Source of the DNA: Actinobacteria bacterium RBG_16_64_13
Lineage (GTDB): Bacteria > Actinomycetota > Thermoleophilia > RBG-16-64-13
Assembly (NCBI GenBank): GCA_001768675.1
Contig: MELN01000067.1
Span: forward strand, 8,379 to 14,054
Direction: 5' to 3'
Length of the DNA stretch: 5,676 nt
The notes under the pieces were generated by a model. It was not told the DNA's origin and searched no databases. It was given only the letters and a program-made list of their open reading frames with translations. The position numbers and the translations under genes were made by a program. Below are positions 1 through 5,560 of this stretch, piece by piece. Positions within the stretch are counted from its first letter, which is position 1. The number at the start of each line of letters is the position of its first letter.

Positions 1-612
1 CGTGCCCGCTGCTCTGCGGAACGCCGCCCGTCCCGAGCGCCAGGTCTCGCCGGTAAGCACCGGCCGGATAGGCAGAGCTCCCAAGTCGTGCAGACGGTAT
101 TCCTCGCGTTGCCAGCCCTCGTCGTCGAGGCGCTGGTTGAAGTAGCCCCTGTTGTAGAGCAGCCCGACGGCCACCAGGGGCACGTCGAGCCCGCTGGCGG
201 CCTTGAGATGATCGCCGGCCAGCACGCCCAGGCCACCCGAGTAGATGGGCAGACAGGCCGTCAGCCCATATTCCATGGAGAAGTAGGCCACACAGAGGCC
301 GGAATGCCCGGGATGACTCACCCGGAACCACCCCGGCTCCTCCAGGTACCTGTGGAGGTCGTTCAGCGCCTCCTCTACGTGCGTGAGAAACGCGGACTCA
401 CCGGCCGCGTGCTCCAGGCGCTCGCGCGAGGTACGGCGCAGCAGCAACACCGGATTGCCGCCGCACTTCTCCAGCATCTCGGGATCGAGGTGCTGGAAGA
501 CCTTGAACGCCCGCACGTCCCAGACCCAACGCAGGTTGAACGCCAGCTCCTCAAGCCCGGTAAGCTCTGGGGGTATTTCCGGATGGACGCTGAATTGATG
601 GATCTTGCGCAT
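1..612 (-). CDS. glgP: Alpha-glucan (glycogen) phosphorylase, DUF3417/GT35 type, N-terminal part
   Basis: Removes terminal glucose from alpha-1,4-glucans with phosphate, giving glucose-1-phosphate; a cytosolic, PLP-dependent enzyme of the GT35 family. Only the first 204 codons are present because the gene runs off the left edge. The PLP-binding and catalytic C-terminal parts would lie outside. Residues 1-100 match the DUF3417 leader of the short bacterial/archaeal phosphorylase class: NLRWVWD at 26-32, GGNPVLLL at 51-58. Residues 108-116 (VAYFSMEYG), 122-140 (PIYSGGLGVLAGDHLKAAS) and 150-168 (GLLYNRGYFNQRLDDEGWQ) are the diagnostic conserved blocks of that class. The ATG at 612 is the first possible start after an in-frame TAA at 646-648, and residues 1-10 align with the usual family N-terminus. 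The Shine-Dalgarno is weak (GGGCAGGG shortly upstream). The last 20 residues before the edge fit the family poorly. The family identification is secure. Confidence 0.92.
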   Translation of the reverse strand, partial: MRKIHQFSVHPEIPPELTGLEELAFNLRWVWDVRAFKVFQHLDPEMLEKCGGNPVLLLRRTSRERLEHAAGESAFLTHVEEALNDLHRYLEEPGWFRVSHPGHSGLCVAYFSMEYGLTACLPIYSGGLGVLAGDHLKAASGLDVPLVAVGLLYNRGYFNQRLDDEGWQREEYRLHDLGALPIRPVLTGETWRSGRAAFRRAAGT

Positions 613-651
613 GATGGCCCTGCCCGCGGTGCCCTGCTGCCCCTGTTAGGC

Positions 652-675
652 CTCAACGACAGTCTCAACGACGGT
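652..675. repeat. Two tandem 12-bp repeats in the phosphorylase leader
   Basis: CTCAACGACAGT (652-663) is followed directly by CTCAACGACGGT (664-675), with 11 of 12 bases identical. The repeat lies between the candidate -10 element and the phosphorylase start, so it would be transcribed as part of the 5' leader. It could be simple slippage or a paired binding site; nothing in the sequence decides. Confidence 0.5.
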
Positions 676-691
676 CGCTAAGGACCTACCC

Positions 692-697
692 ATTATC
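692..697 (-). promoter_or_regulatory. Possible extended -10 promoter element for the phosphorylase gene
   Basis: On the minus strand GATAAT is preceded directly by TGG, giving the TGn extended -10 pattern. No good -35 hexamer lies 16-18 bases upstream, as an extended -10 can tolerate. Transcription would begin near 685 and leave a leader of about 73 bases before the ATG at 612. This rests on motif inspection only. Confidence 0.3.
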
Positions 698-717
698 CCA
701 CACGGCTACTCGGAGAC

Positions 718-1515
718 TTGGCGGGCGCGGCCCCCGGGCGGACGCCGACCCTCCTCGGCGCGGCCGGAGGGCGGGGAGCAGCTCCAGCCTTTCGCCATCC
801 GCCTTCGACCCTACAACTTGATGTCCCTGGGCAGTGTTCGCTTGTCTACGAGAATATCCACCCATACGTCAACTTAACCGCACCGGCTTCAGCGGCGGCA
901 GAGACCCTCGCCTACCTCTTGGCAGTGAGCGATCAGGTCGTCGTGGTCAGCATAACCGCCGGGCAGATAGTGGGGAAGATCCCCGTTGCCGATCAACCCA
1001 TCCGGATTGCGAGAGGCGTGGCTCTTTCCCCCGACGAAACCAAGCTCGTCGTTTCCGACTATCACTCCCAGACGGTGGCGGTCGTCGACTTGTCAAGCAA
1101 GACGGTCATCAAGAGGATCCCGTTCGTCGGCTACCCTACGGCGATAAAGGTCTCGGCAGACGGCAAGCGCATCTACGTACTCGGCCGGTCCGGTATGACC
1201 ATGGTGGCGGTCTATGACGGACAGACCTATGAGCCTATCCGTAGCTACACCTGGTCGGTCTCTCAGGCCCTCAACTTCGAGCTGTCAACCGATGAGCGCT
1301 ATCTCTACTTCGCCGACTTCGATCCCAACTGGTTCATCGCCTATGACCTGCAGGAAGACAAGGCGGTGAAGATCGCGAAAACTGGTCTCGATCCCTTCAA
1401 CATGGTGAGTTCGCCCGACAAGAGGTACATTTGCATCACCAACTTCACGTCCGACTCGGTCTCGATCTTCGATACACAGGCGAACGATATGGCCGGCTCC
1501 ATCATGCTTCGCTGA
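718..1515 (+). CDS. YVTN-type beta-propeller repeat protein, probably truncated
   Basis: From about residue 66 the 265-residue reading frame carries propeller blades in the YVTN/YncE style: short strands, a V(V/S)(D/F)D-like turn, then a 'P..I..S.D.K..YV' block. Examples are LSPDETKLVVSD (103-114), AVVDLSSKTVIKRI (121-134), KVSADGKRIYVLG (144-156), LSTDERYLYFADF (189-201) and SSPDKRYICITNF (231-243). About 4.5 blades are present, fewer than the seven usual for a closed YVTN propeller. The last recognisable unit ends (SIFDTQANDMAGSIMLR) just where the next blade should open, and no other frame continues the homology. There is no signal peptide, though relatives are mostly exported or surface proteins. 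Residues 1-60 are Ala/Gly/Pro-rich and look unlike coding sequence of this family. The furthest upstream start is a TTG at 718 with a poorly spaced GGAG; TTG at 919 or GTG at 925 are later alternatives. No ligand or enzymatic role can be assigned. A gene remnant is more likely than an intact gene. Confidence 0.6.
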   Translation: MAGAAPGRTPTLLGAAGGRGAAPAFRHPPSTLQLDVPGQCSLVYENIHPYVNLTAPASAAAETLAYLLAVSDQVVVVSITAGQIVGKIPVADQPIRIARGVALSPDETKLVVSDYHSQTVAVVDLSSKTVIKRIPFVGYPTAIKVSADGKRIYVLGRSGMTMVAVYDGQTYEPIRSYTWSVSQALNFELSTDERYLYFADFDPNWFIAYDLQEDKAVKIAKTGLDPFNMVSSPDKRYICITNFTSDSVSIFDTQANDMAGSIMLR

Positions 1516-1712
1516 CAATCAAAGCAAGCGAGACCCGTCAAGGCTCGAAGTCAGGTTATGGATCCGATGACTGCACCGGCCATTCGGGCACTGCGGTTCC
1601 CCTGTGGTCAAGATTCGCCTGCTTTCTAGACAGGAACGAGCACTACGACCAAGTGGTGACCGCATACCGGGGACTCCTGGGCGTTAGCACCGGACGGACG
1701 CCTAACAGGGGG
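1516..1712. other. Gene-free spacer between propeller gene and toxin gene
   Basis: No convincing coding sequence. The two convergent transcription units end here. Just past the toxin stop, GTTAG (1683-1687) can pair with CTAAC (1702-1706), or GGCGT (1680-1684) with ACGCC (1698-1702), as mutually exclusive 5-bp stems. Neither has a T-run, so neither is a convincing intrinsic terminator. Confidence 0.5.
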
Positions 1713-2009
1713 TTACCTCAGTAAACGCTTCAAATCAGCTAGACGCTGATAGATTTCCTTCCGATCGGCAACCTTTACAACGAGAATCCAGGCGACCTGG
1801 TCCTTCACCTGGTACAAGATGCGGTGGTCGTTTCCTACCTTCACGCGAAACACATCGTACTGCGCCAGCGCTTTCACCTTTTCGCAGCCGGCCGGCCGGG
1901 GATCTTCGGCCAGTTCCTCAAGTTTGTCCAGGACCGCAGTCTGAATCTGAGCGGACAGCTTCCCGATTGCGCGCTCTGCGGCGGGCGCTATCCTTATCTC
2001 GTAAGCCAC
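1713..2009 (-). CDS. RelE/ParE-superfamily toxin of a type II toxin-antitoxin system
   Basis: A 98-residue protein of typical RelE/ParE-superfamily length and pattern. An N-terminal strand (YEIRIAP, 3-9) leads into a helical hairpin (AAERAIGKLSAQIQTAVLDKLEEL, within 10-33). The DPRPAGCEKVKAL linker is followed by the C-terminal sheet FRVKVGNDHRILYQV (54-68), ILVVKVADRKEIYQRL (75-90). R55, R63, R83 and Y87 sit at the family's conserved basic and aromatic positions. In RelE/YoeB relatives these act in ribosome-dependent mRNA cleavage; ParE relatives instead poison gyrase. The retained basic residues and the YefM-like partner favour RNase activity, but this is inference. The start is GTG at 2009, six bases after the antitoxin's TGA, with no clear Shine-Dalgarno of its own, so translation probably depends on coupling to the antitoxin. 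The stop is TAA at 1713-1715. Confidence 0.88.
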   Translation of the reverse strand: MAYEIRIAPAAERAIGKLSAQIQTAVLDKLEELAEDPRPAGCEKVKALAQYDVFRVKVGNDHRILYQVKDQVAWILVVKVADRKEIYQRLADLKRLLR

Positions 2010-2015
2010 AGACCG

Positions 2016-2270
2016 TCAACGGCCGAGCTTCTTGCGCAATTCGCCCAGACTGACAGTGCCGTCGCGCTCAGCCTCTTCAATCGCGGCCAGAGCATCATGA
2101 ACGTCGAGCACGTCCTCCAGGCGGTCAAGCAAGCGAGCGTCCTCGATCGACACGACAGCAGCGACTTCCTTGCCATGACGCGTAACAGCGACTCGTTCAT
2201 GTCCATATTGGACGCGGCTCAGAACTTCTGCCGAAGCTTCCTTTAGCTGTTTGGCGGTGACTGTGGTCAT
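2016..2270 (-). CDS. Phd/YefM-family antitoxin
   Basis: An 84-residue antitoxin. The N-terminal fold (MTTVTAKQLKEASAEVLSRV, 1-20) and the block ERVAVTRHGKEVAAVVSIED (25-44) are the Phd/YefM dimerisation and DNA-binding domain. The C-terminal tail (about 52-84), ending EEAERDGTVSLGELRKKLG, is the helical part that wraps and neutralises the toxin in this family. ATG at 2270 is chosen because a strong Shine-Dalgarno (GGAGG, 2278-2282) lies seven bases upstream. An alternative TTG at 2285 would place that Shine-Dalgarno inside the gene. It is first in the operon, followed by the toxin after a six-base gap and in the same reading frame. Members of this family repress their own operon, with the toxin as co-repressor. 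The palindrome over the promoter fits that. Confidence 0.9.
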   Translation of the reverse strand: MTTVTAKQLKEASAEVLSRVQYGHERVAVTRHGKEVAAVVSIEDARLLDRLEDVLDVHDALAAIEEAERDGTVSLGELRKKLGR

Positions 2271-2274
2271 CGCG

Positions 2275-2283
2275 CTCCCTCCC
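2275..2283 (-). promoter_or_regulatory. Ribosome binding site of the antitoxin gene
   Basis: The minus strand reads GGGAGGGAG here. The GGAGG core (2278-2282) lies seven bases before ATG 2270 and decides that start over the TTG at 2285. The toxin gene has no comparable site, consistent with more antitoxin than toxin being made. Confidence 0.75.
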
Positions 2284-2293
2284 AAGAGACACA

Positions 2294-2315
2294 GTACAGT
2301 ATGGCCATTATGTAC
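2294..2315. promoter_or_regulatory. Palindromic operator candidate of the toxin-antitoxin operon
   Basis: Two 11-base arms, GTACAGTATGG (2294-2304) and CCATTATGTAC (2305-2315), are inverted repeats matching at 9 of 11 positions, centred on GGCC. The palindrome contains the -10 element, so bound repressor would block RNA polymerase. The outer ends make AGTACA and TGTACC, each one base from the TGTACA core known from YefM-YoeB operators. The assignment rests on position, symmetry and this resemblance. Confidence 0.55.
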
Positions 2316-2334
2316 CTTTTATGCTTTTTTTCAA
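2307..2334 (-). promoter_or_regulatory. Sigma-70-type promoter of the toxin-antitoxin operon
   Basis: On the minus strand the -35 TTGAAA (2329-2334) and -10 CATAAT (2307-2312) each match consensus at five of six positions, with a 16-base spacer. Transcription would start near 2300, giving a leader of about 30 bases with the antitoxin's Shine-Dalgarno. The AT-rich run here stands out from the GC-rich surroundings. This is the best promoter in the window. Confidence 0.65.
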
Positions 2335-2745
2335 CCCCCGCTGACTTCCACCGAGAACACGGCCTCGCCTCGCTCCTCCCTCAAGGCGTCCGCGGGAGTC
2401 CTACCGATCCACGGAGAGGCAGCAGAGGGTGAGAGTTCAAGCCAAGGAGGACTGGGGCGGTCAACTTTTCGATGACCGAGATGGTCGGGCTTTGGGTTGG
2501 CGAACACAGCTGAGGGAGTTTGGGAGTAGCATTGCGTTTCGGCTAGTTGTCATAGTGACTCCGCATGGCTTCCCATTCGGGAACGCACACTATGAGACGT
2601 GGTGTCCCCTTGGCGGGCCAGCCCGCTCGTCGCACGACTCAAATCGGGCCGAACTCGGCGACTCCCACAAGAACCGCCGCAGCCTTTTGTCCAGCGGGGT
2701 GATTTTGGCACAAGCTGGCCTCGGTAGTCCGCGAGTCCGACAGAG
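2335..2745. other. Gene-free region between kinase and toxin-antitoxin operon
   Basis: About 410 bases with no reading frame that resembles a protein on either strand; open frames here lack family features. It holds a tight GCGGGC/GCCCGC inverted repeat (2613-2626, loop of two bases, no T-run) and two segments, 2451-2477 and 2691-2714, that look like ends of IS21-type insertion sequences. No clear terminator follows the kinase. Confidence 0.45.
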
Positions 2746-5484
2746 TCAAGTCCGTACAGTTCCAGAGCCGGGCTCTACGCCCTCCAGCGCCGCCCGGAGC
2801 TGCTCCGCCAGCTCTGCCAGGGAGTAGGGTTTGTGCACGAATCCCACCAAGCCCTTGCCGGCGAAACGCGCGGTGATGTCATTCTCGGCATAACCGCTCG
2901 ACATGACCACCCGGACCCCGGGATCGATGAGGCGCAGTTCCCGGAAGGTCTGTTCGCCGTCCATGTGGGGCATGGTGAGATCCAGCAAAACGAGGGTGAT
3001 CTCATCCCGGTGCTCGGCGTAGACCGAAAGGGCCTCGCGGCCATCGGCGGCGGTGAGAACCGTGAAGCCGAGCGAAGCCAGCATGCGCACGCCCAGAGTC
3101 CGGATGGTCTCCTCATCATCGACCAGCAGGATGGTGCCTTCTCCCCGCCAATCGTCCTTGCTCGCGCCGTTGGCGCGGGCGAGCGACTCAGCAGCTGTCT
3201 CTGAAACAGGGAACAGGATCTTGAAGGTTGTGCCCTTGCCCAACTCGCTGTAGAGCCGAAGAGCGCCCTGGTGACCGCGTACGATGCCGAGGACCGCGGA
3301 CAGCCCCAGGCCCCGGCCGGTGAACTTGGTGGTAAAGAAGGGCTCGAAGAGGTGCTTCTGCGTTTCCGCATCCATGCCGGCGCCGGTGTCGGAGACTTCC
3401 AGGGTGAGATACAGCCCCGTAGCCAGGTTCCTCTCTCCATACGTCTTCTTCAGGTATTCACCCGTGCACTCCGTGACGCCGGTGGAGATGGTGACGACGC
3501 CGCTCCGCTCGCCGATGGCCTCCGAGGCATTGATGACCAGGTTCATGATCACCTGAGATACCTGGCTGGCATCACCGCGCATGGATGGGAGGTTCTTGCC
3601 CATATTGAGATTGAGGAGGGCCTTCTTGGAGATGGTGCTCTGGAGAAGGCCCAGCATATCCTCGATGAGCGCTCGTAAATCGATAGCTTCAGTCACGAAG
3701 TGGCCCCGGCCGGAGTAGGCCAGCATCTGCCGGCAGAGATCGGCGGCCCGGCGGGAGCTGGCCGTGATCTCAAGGAGGTTTTCCCGGGCAGGAGAGGCCG
3801 GGGAGAGACCGGTGAGAGCCAGCTCGGCGTTGCCGAGCACGCTCATGAGGATGTTGTTGAAGTCATGGGCGATGCCACCGGCCAGTACCCCCAGGCTTTC
3901 CAGCCTTTGACTCTGCTGGAGCTGGCGCTCCAGCAGAAGGCGTTCCTCGTCGGCTCGTAGGCGGTCGGTGATATCGCGAACGAACGCACAGTTGTATTCC
4001 TTCCCGTTGAACTCGAGATAGTTGACCGTGACCTCGACCGGAAGAACGGTACCGTCTTTCAAGCGGCTCACGGTCTCGAAGGTGAACGAGCCTTGCTCCT
4101 TCATCCGCTTCCAGTCTGTGGCCCACCGTTCAGCCGAGAGGGACGGGTCAATGTCGAAAAGAGTCATCCCCAGCATTTCATCCCGCGAGTAGCCATGGAG
4201 CCGGCAGGTTGAGTCGCTGACGAAGATGAGGTGGCCGTCGGAATCCGTCCAGAACACCGAATCAGCAGCACGATCCACGGAGAATTGGGTAAGTCGGAGC
4301 AACTCCTCGGCCTGCTTGCGCTCGGTGATATCGCGAGCCGAGGCGCAGCTGTACTCCTGGCCTCCGTAGTTGACGTAGCTGACCGCCACCTCCACCGGGA
4401 AGATCTCCCCGTCTTTGGTCCGGTGCTGCGACTCAAAGGTGAAGGAACCCCGCTCCCTGATCTCCTGGAAACGGCTCGACCAAGGCCGTGGCGCAGTGGG
4501 GGCGATGTCGTTGACGGTCATGCCCAGTAGTTCCTCGCGAGAGTAGCCGAGGCGACGGCAACCGGCCTCATTGACGTAGAGGAACCGACCTTCAGGACTC
4601 AGCCAGTGGATTTGTTCCTGCGAATGGTCAACGACGAACTGCGTGCGACGAAGGGATTCCTCCAGCTCCTTACGTTCTGTGACGTCGTAATTTGTACCGA
4701 TTAGTCTCGTAGGTTGGCCGGCCGCATCCCGATGCACCTGGGCGCGGGCGCGGATGTGGTGGACATCACCACTCGGCCAGATAACGCGGAACTCCGTATC
4801 GAATTCCTTTTCGCCTCGCAGCGCCATCTGCACCTCTGCGTCGCCTCGCTTCGCGTCTTCCGGATGGACTCTCGCCTTCCATGTCTCGTAAGCGCCGCCG
4901 AAATTGTCTGGCTCCATTCCATAGAGACAAAACATCTGGTCATCCCAGGTGAGCCTATTACTTAAGACATCTAGGTCCCAGATACCCACGCCACCCGCGG
5001 CAGTGGCCAGCAACAGGCGCTCGTTGGCCCGCCTGAGTGCCTCTTCGGCCCCCTTGCGCTCGGTGATGTCGTGGCCCACCCCCAGCACCGCATACGGCTG
5101 CCCATCCCGAAAGACGAGAGAGGCCTTGAGTTCCACGTCCGCGTTCTCGCCGGTCTTGCGCCTGAGTCGGAACTCGATGGGCGTCTTCTGGTTCCTCGTT
5201 TCCTTAAGCTCGGCCAAGACTCCAGAAGCCCTGGCCGGCTGGTCATCGTCGAGCAATGAGGAAAAACTGAGGGCAAGGATCTCCTTGTGCTCGTAACCGA
5301 GAAGCTCCAGAGCCGCGGGGTTGGCGTCAAGGAACCGTCCCTCGAAATCAAGCAGGAAGACACAGTCAACGGAGTCAAAGAGGGCTCGGTAGCGTTCTTC
5401 ACACTCCCGCAGGGCTCTGTCTGCTTGCCTACGCTCCGCAGATCGCCGGTTTGACTGGCGCTCGCTGGAATCCTGGGTGGTCAA
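2746..5484 (-). CDS. Soluble hybrid sensor histidine kinase: four PAS, HisKA, HATPase_c, receiver
   Basis: A 912-residue cytosolic sensor with no membrane segment or signal peptide. Order: short charged N-terminal helix (1-28); PAS1 (about 29-143); PAS2 of the PAS_3 fold (about 148-272, with GIWDLDVLSNRLTW and RVIWPSGDVHHI); PAS3 (about 281-390); PAS4 (about 399-508); then HisKA, HATPase_c and receiver. PAS1 to PAS4 end in DITER, DVTER, DITER and DITDR respectively. The H-box is GGIAHDFNN with phosphoacceptor His540. The ATPase shows N648/N652 (N-box), DTGAGMD (699-705), FEPFFTTK (713-720) and GRGLGLS (723-729), so autokinase residues are intact. The receiver (about 784-900) has acidic D789/D790, phosphoacceptor D835, S862/S863 and K885, all as expected. 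Phosphate should pass from His540 to Asp835 and then, by inference, to an unlinked HPt or regulator, since no HPt or output domain is present. The start is TTG 5484: GGGGAGG lies four bases upstream and no other start codon occurs back to the in-frame stop. The signal sensed is unknown. Confidence 0.95.
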   Translation of the reverse strand: MTTQDSSERQSNRRSAERRQADRALRECEERYRALFDSVDCVFLLDFEGRFLDANPAALELLGYEHKEILALSFSSLLDDDQPARASGVLAELKETRNQKTPIEFRLRRKTGENADVELKASLVFRDGQPYAVLGVGHDITERKGAEEALRRANERLLLATAAGGVGIWDLDVLSNRLTWDDQMFCLYGMEPDNFGGAYETWKARVHPEDAKRGDAEVQMALRGEKEFDTEFRVIWPSGDVHHIRARAQVHRDAAGQPTRLIGTNYDVTERKELEESLRRTQFVVDHSQEQIHWLSPEGRFLYVNEAGCRRLGYSREELLGMTVNDIAPTAPRPWSSRFQEIRERGSFTFESQHRTKDGEIFPVEVAVSYVNYGGQEYSCASARDITERKQAEELLRLTQFSVDRAADSVFWTDSDGHLIFVSDSTCRLHGYSRDEMLGMTLFDIDPSLSAERWATDWKRMKEQGSFTFETVSRLKDGTVLPVEVTVNYLEFNGKEYNCAFVRDITDRLRADEERLLLERQLQQSQRLESLGVLAGGIAHDFNNILMSVLGNAELALTGLSPASPARENLLEITASSRRAADLCRQMLAYSGRGHFVTEAIDLRALIEDMLGLLQSTISKKALLNLNMGKNLPSMRGDASQVSQVIMNLVINASEAIGERSGVVTISTGVTECTGEYLKKTYGERNLATGLYLTLEVSDTGAGMDAETQKHLFEPFFTTKFTGRGLGLSAVLGIVRGHQGALRLYSELGKGTTFKILFPVSETAAESLARANGASKDDWRGEGTILLVDDEETIRTLGVRMLASLGFTVLTAADGREALSVYAEHRDEITLVLLDLTMPHMDGEQTFRELRLIDPGVRVVMSSGYAENDITARFAGKGLVGFVHKPYSLAELAEQLRAALEGVEPGSGTVRT
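3937..4644 (-). repeat. Tandem duplicated PAS units (PAS3 and PAS4) within the kinase gene
   Basis: Residues 281-398 (4291-4644) and 399-516 (3937-4290) are successive units of about 118 residues. By eye about 50 of roughly 110 aligned positions are identical with one single-residue gap. Shared landmarks are TQF.VD, GYSR.E.LGMT, GSFTFE, KDG, PVEV.V.Y, and EY.CA..RDIT. PAS1 and PAS2 do not share this pattern, so these two units probably arose by internal duplication. Confidence 0.75.
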
Positions 5485-5488
5485 GCAG

Positions 5489-5495
5489 CCTCCCC
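5489..5495 (-). promoter_or_regulatory. Ribosome binding site of the kinase gene
   Basis: The minus strand reads GGGGAGG, ending four bases before TTG 5484. It supports the TTG as the true start; the next methionine in the protein is far inside (residue 184). Confidence 0.65.
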
Positions 5496-5540
5496 TTGTT
5501 CGCGAGTGGTGGACTCTTCCACTGGTTTGAACCTCTCGAT

Positions 5541-5546
5541 AGTATA
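5541..5546 (-). promoter_or_regulatory. Possible -10 element for the kinase gene
   Basis: TATACT on the minus strand matches the -10 consensus at five of six positions and would give a leader of about 50 bases. No good -35 hexamer is visible 16-18 bases upstream, so this is weak; an activator-dependent or alternative promoter is equally possible. Confidence 0.25.
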
Positions 5547-5560
5547 CCCGCCGGCCCGTT

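Noticed and set aside
88..681. Long open frame on the plus strand opposite the phosphorylase
   Set aside because: It is antisense to the clearly homologous phosphorylase coding sequence and shows no family features; long antisense frames are common in GC-rich DNA.
1683..1706. GTTAGCA followed by GCCTAAC, resembling integron attC core sites, together with GTTAGGC at 645-651
   Set aside because: In an attC site the YAAC core comes first and the GTTR core last; here the order is reversed within the short stretch. There are no internal L boxes, no integrase, and no cassette-like spacing.
2268..2285. TTG at 2285 as the antitoxin start, adding five residues
   Set aside because: The strong GGAGG at 2278-2282 would then be inside the gene, and the added residues (MGGSA) have no counterpart in the family N-terminus.
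2613..2626. GCGGGC/GCCCGC inverted repeat as a terminator for the kinase
   Set aside because: The loop would be only two bases, no T-run follows on the minus strand, and it lies about 120 bases past the stop codon.
2726..2754. Three AGTCCG copies around the kinase stop codon, as a possible short repeat array
   Set aside because: The six-base units are irregularly spaced and partly inside coding sequence, so chance is sufficient; there is no CRISPR-like regularity here or anywhere in the window.
2429..2827. Open plus-strand frame spanning the spacer and the kinase 3' end
   Set aside because: No recognisable domain, it overlaps the end of a secure gene on the other strand, and it changes to low-complexity Ser/Ala-rich sequence there.
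2775..3440. Long Ser/Arg/Pro-rich frame in another frame of the kinase gene, and similar frames elsewhere across 2833-5400
   Set aside because: Composition is typical of out-of-frame translation of GC-rich genes, and the kinase frame covers this DNA with unbroken domain homology.
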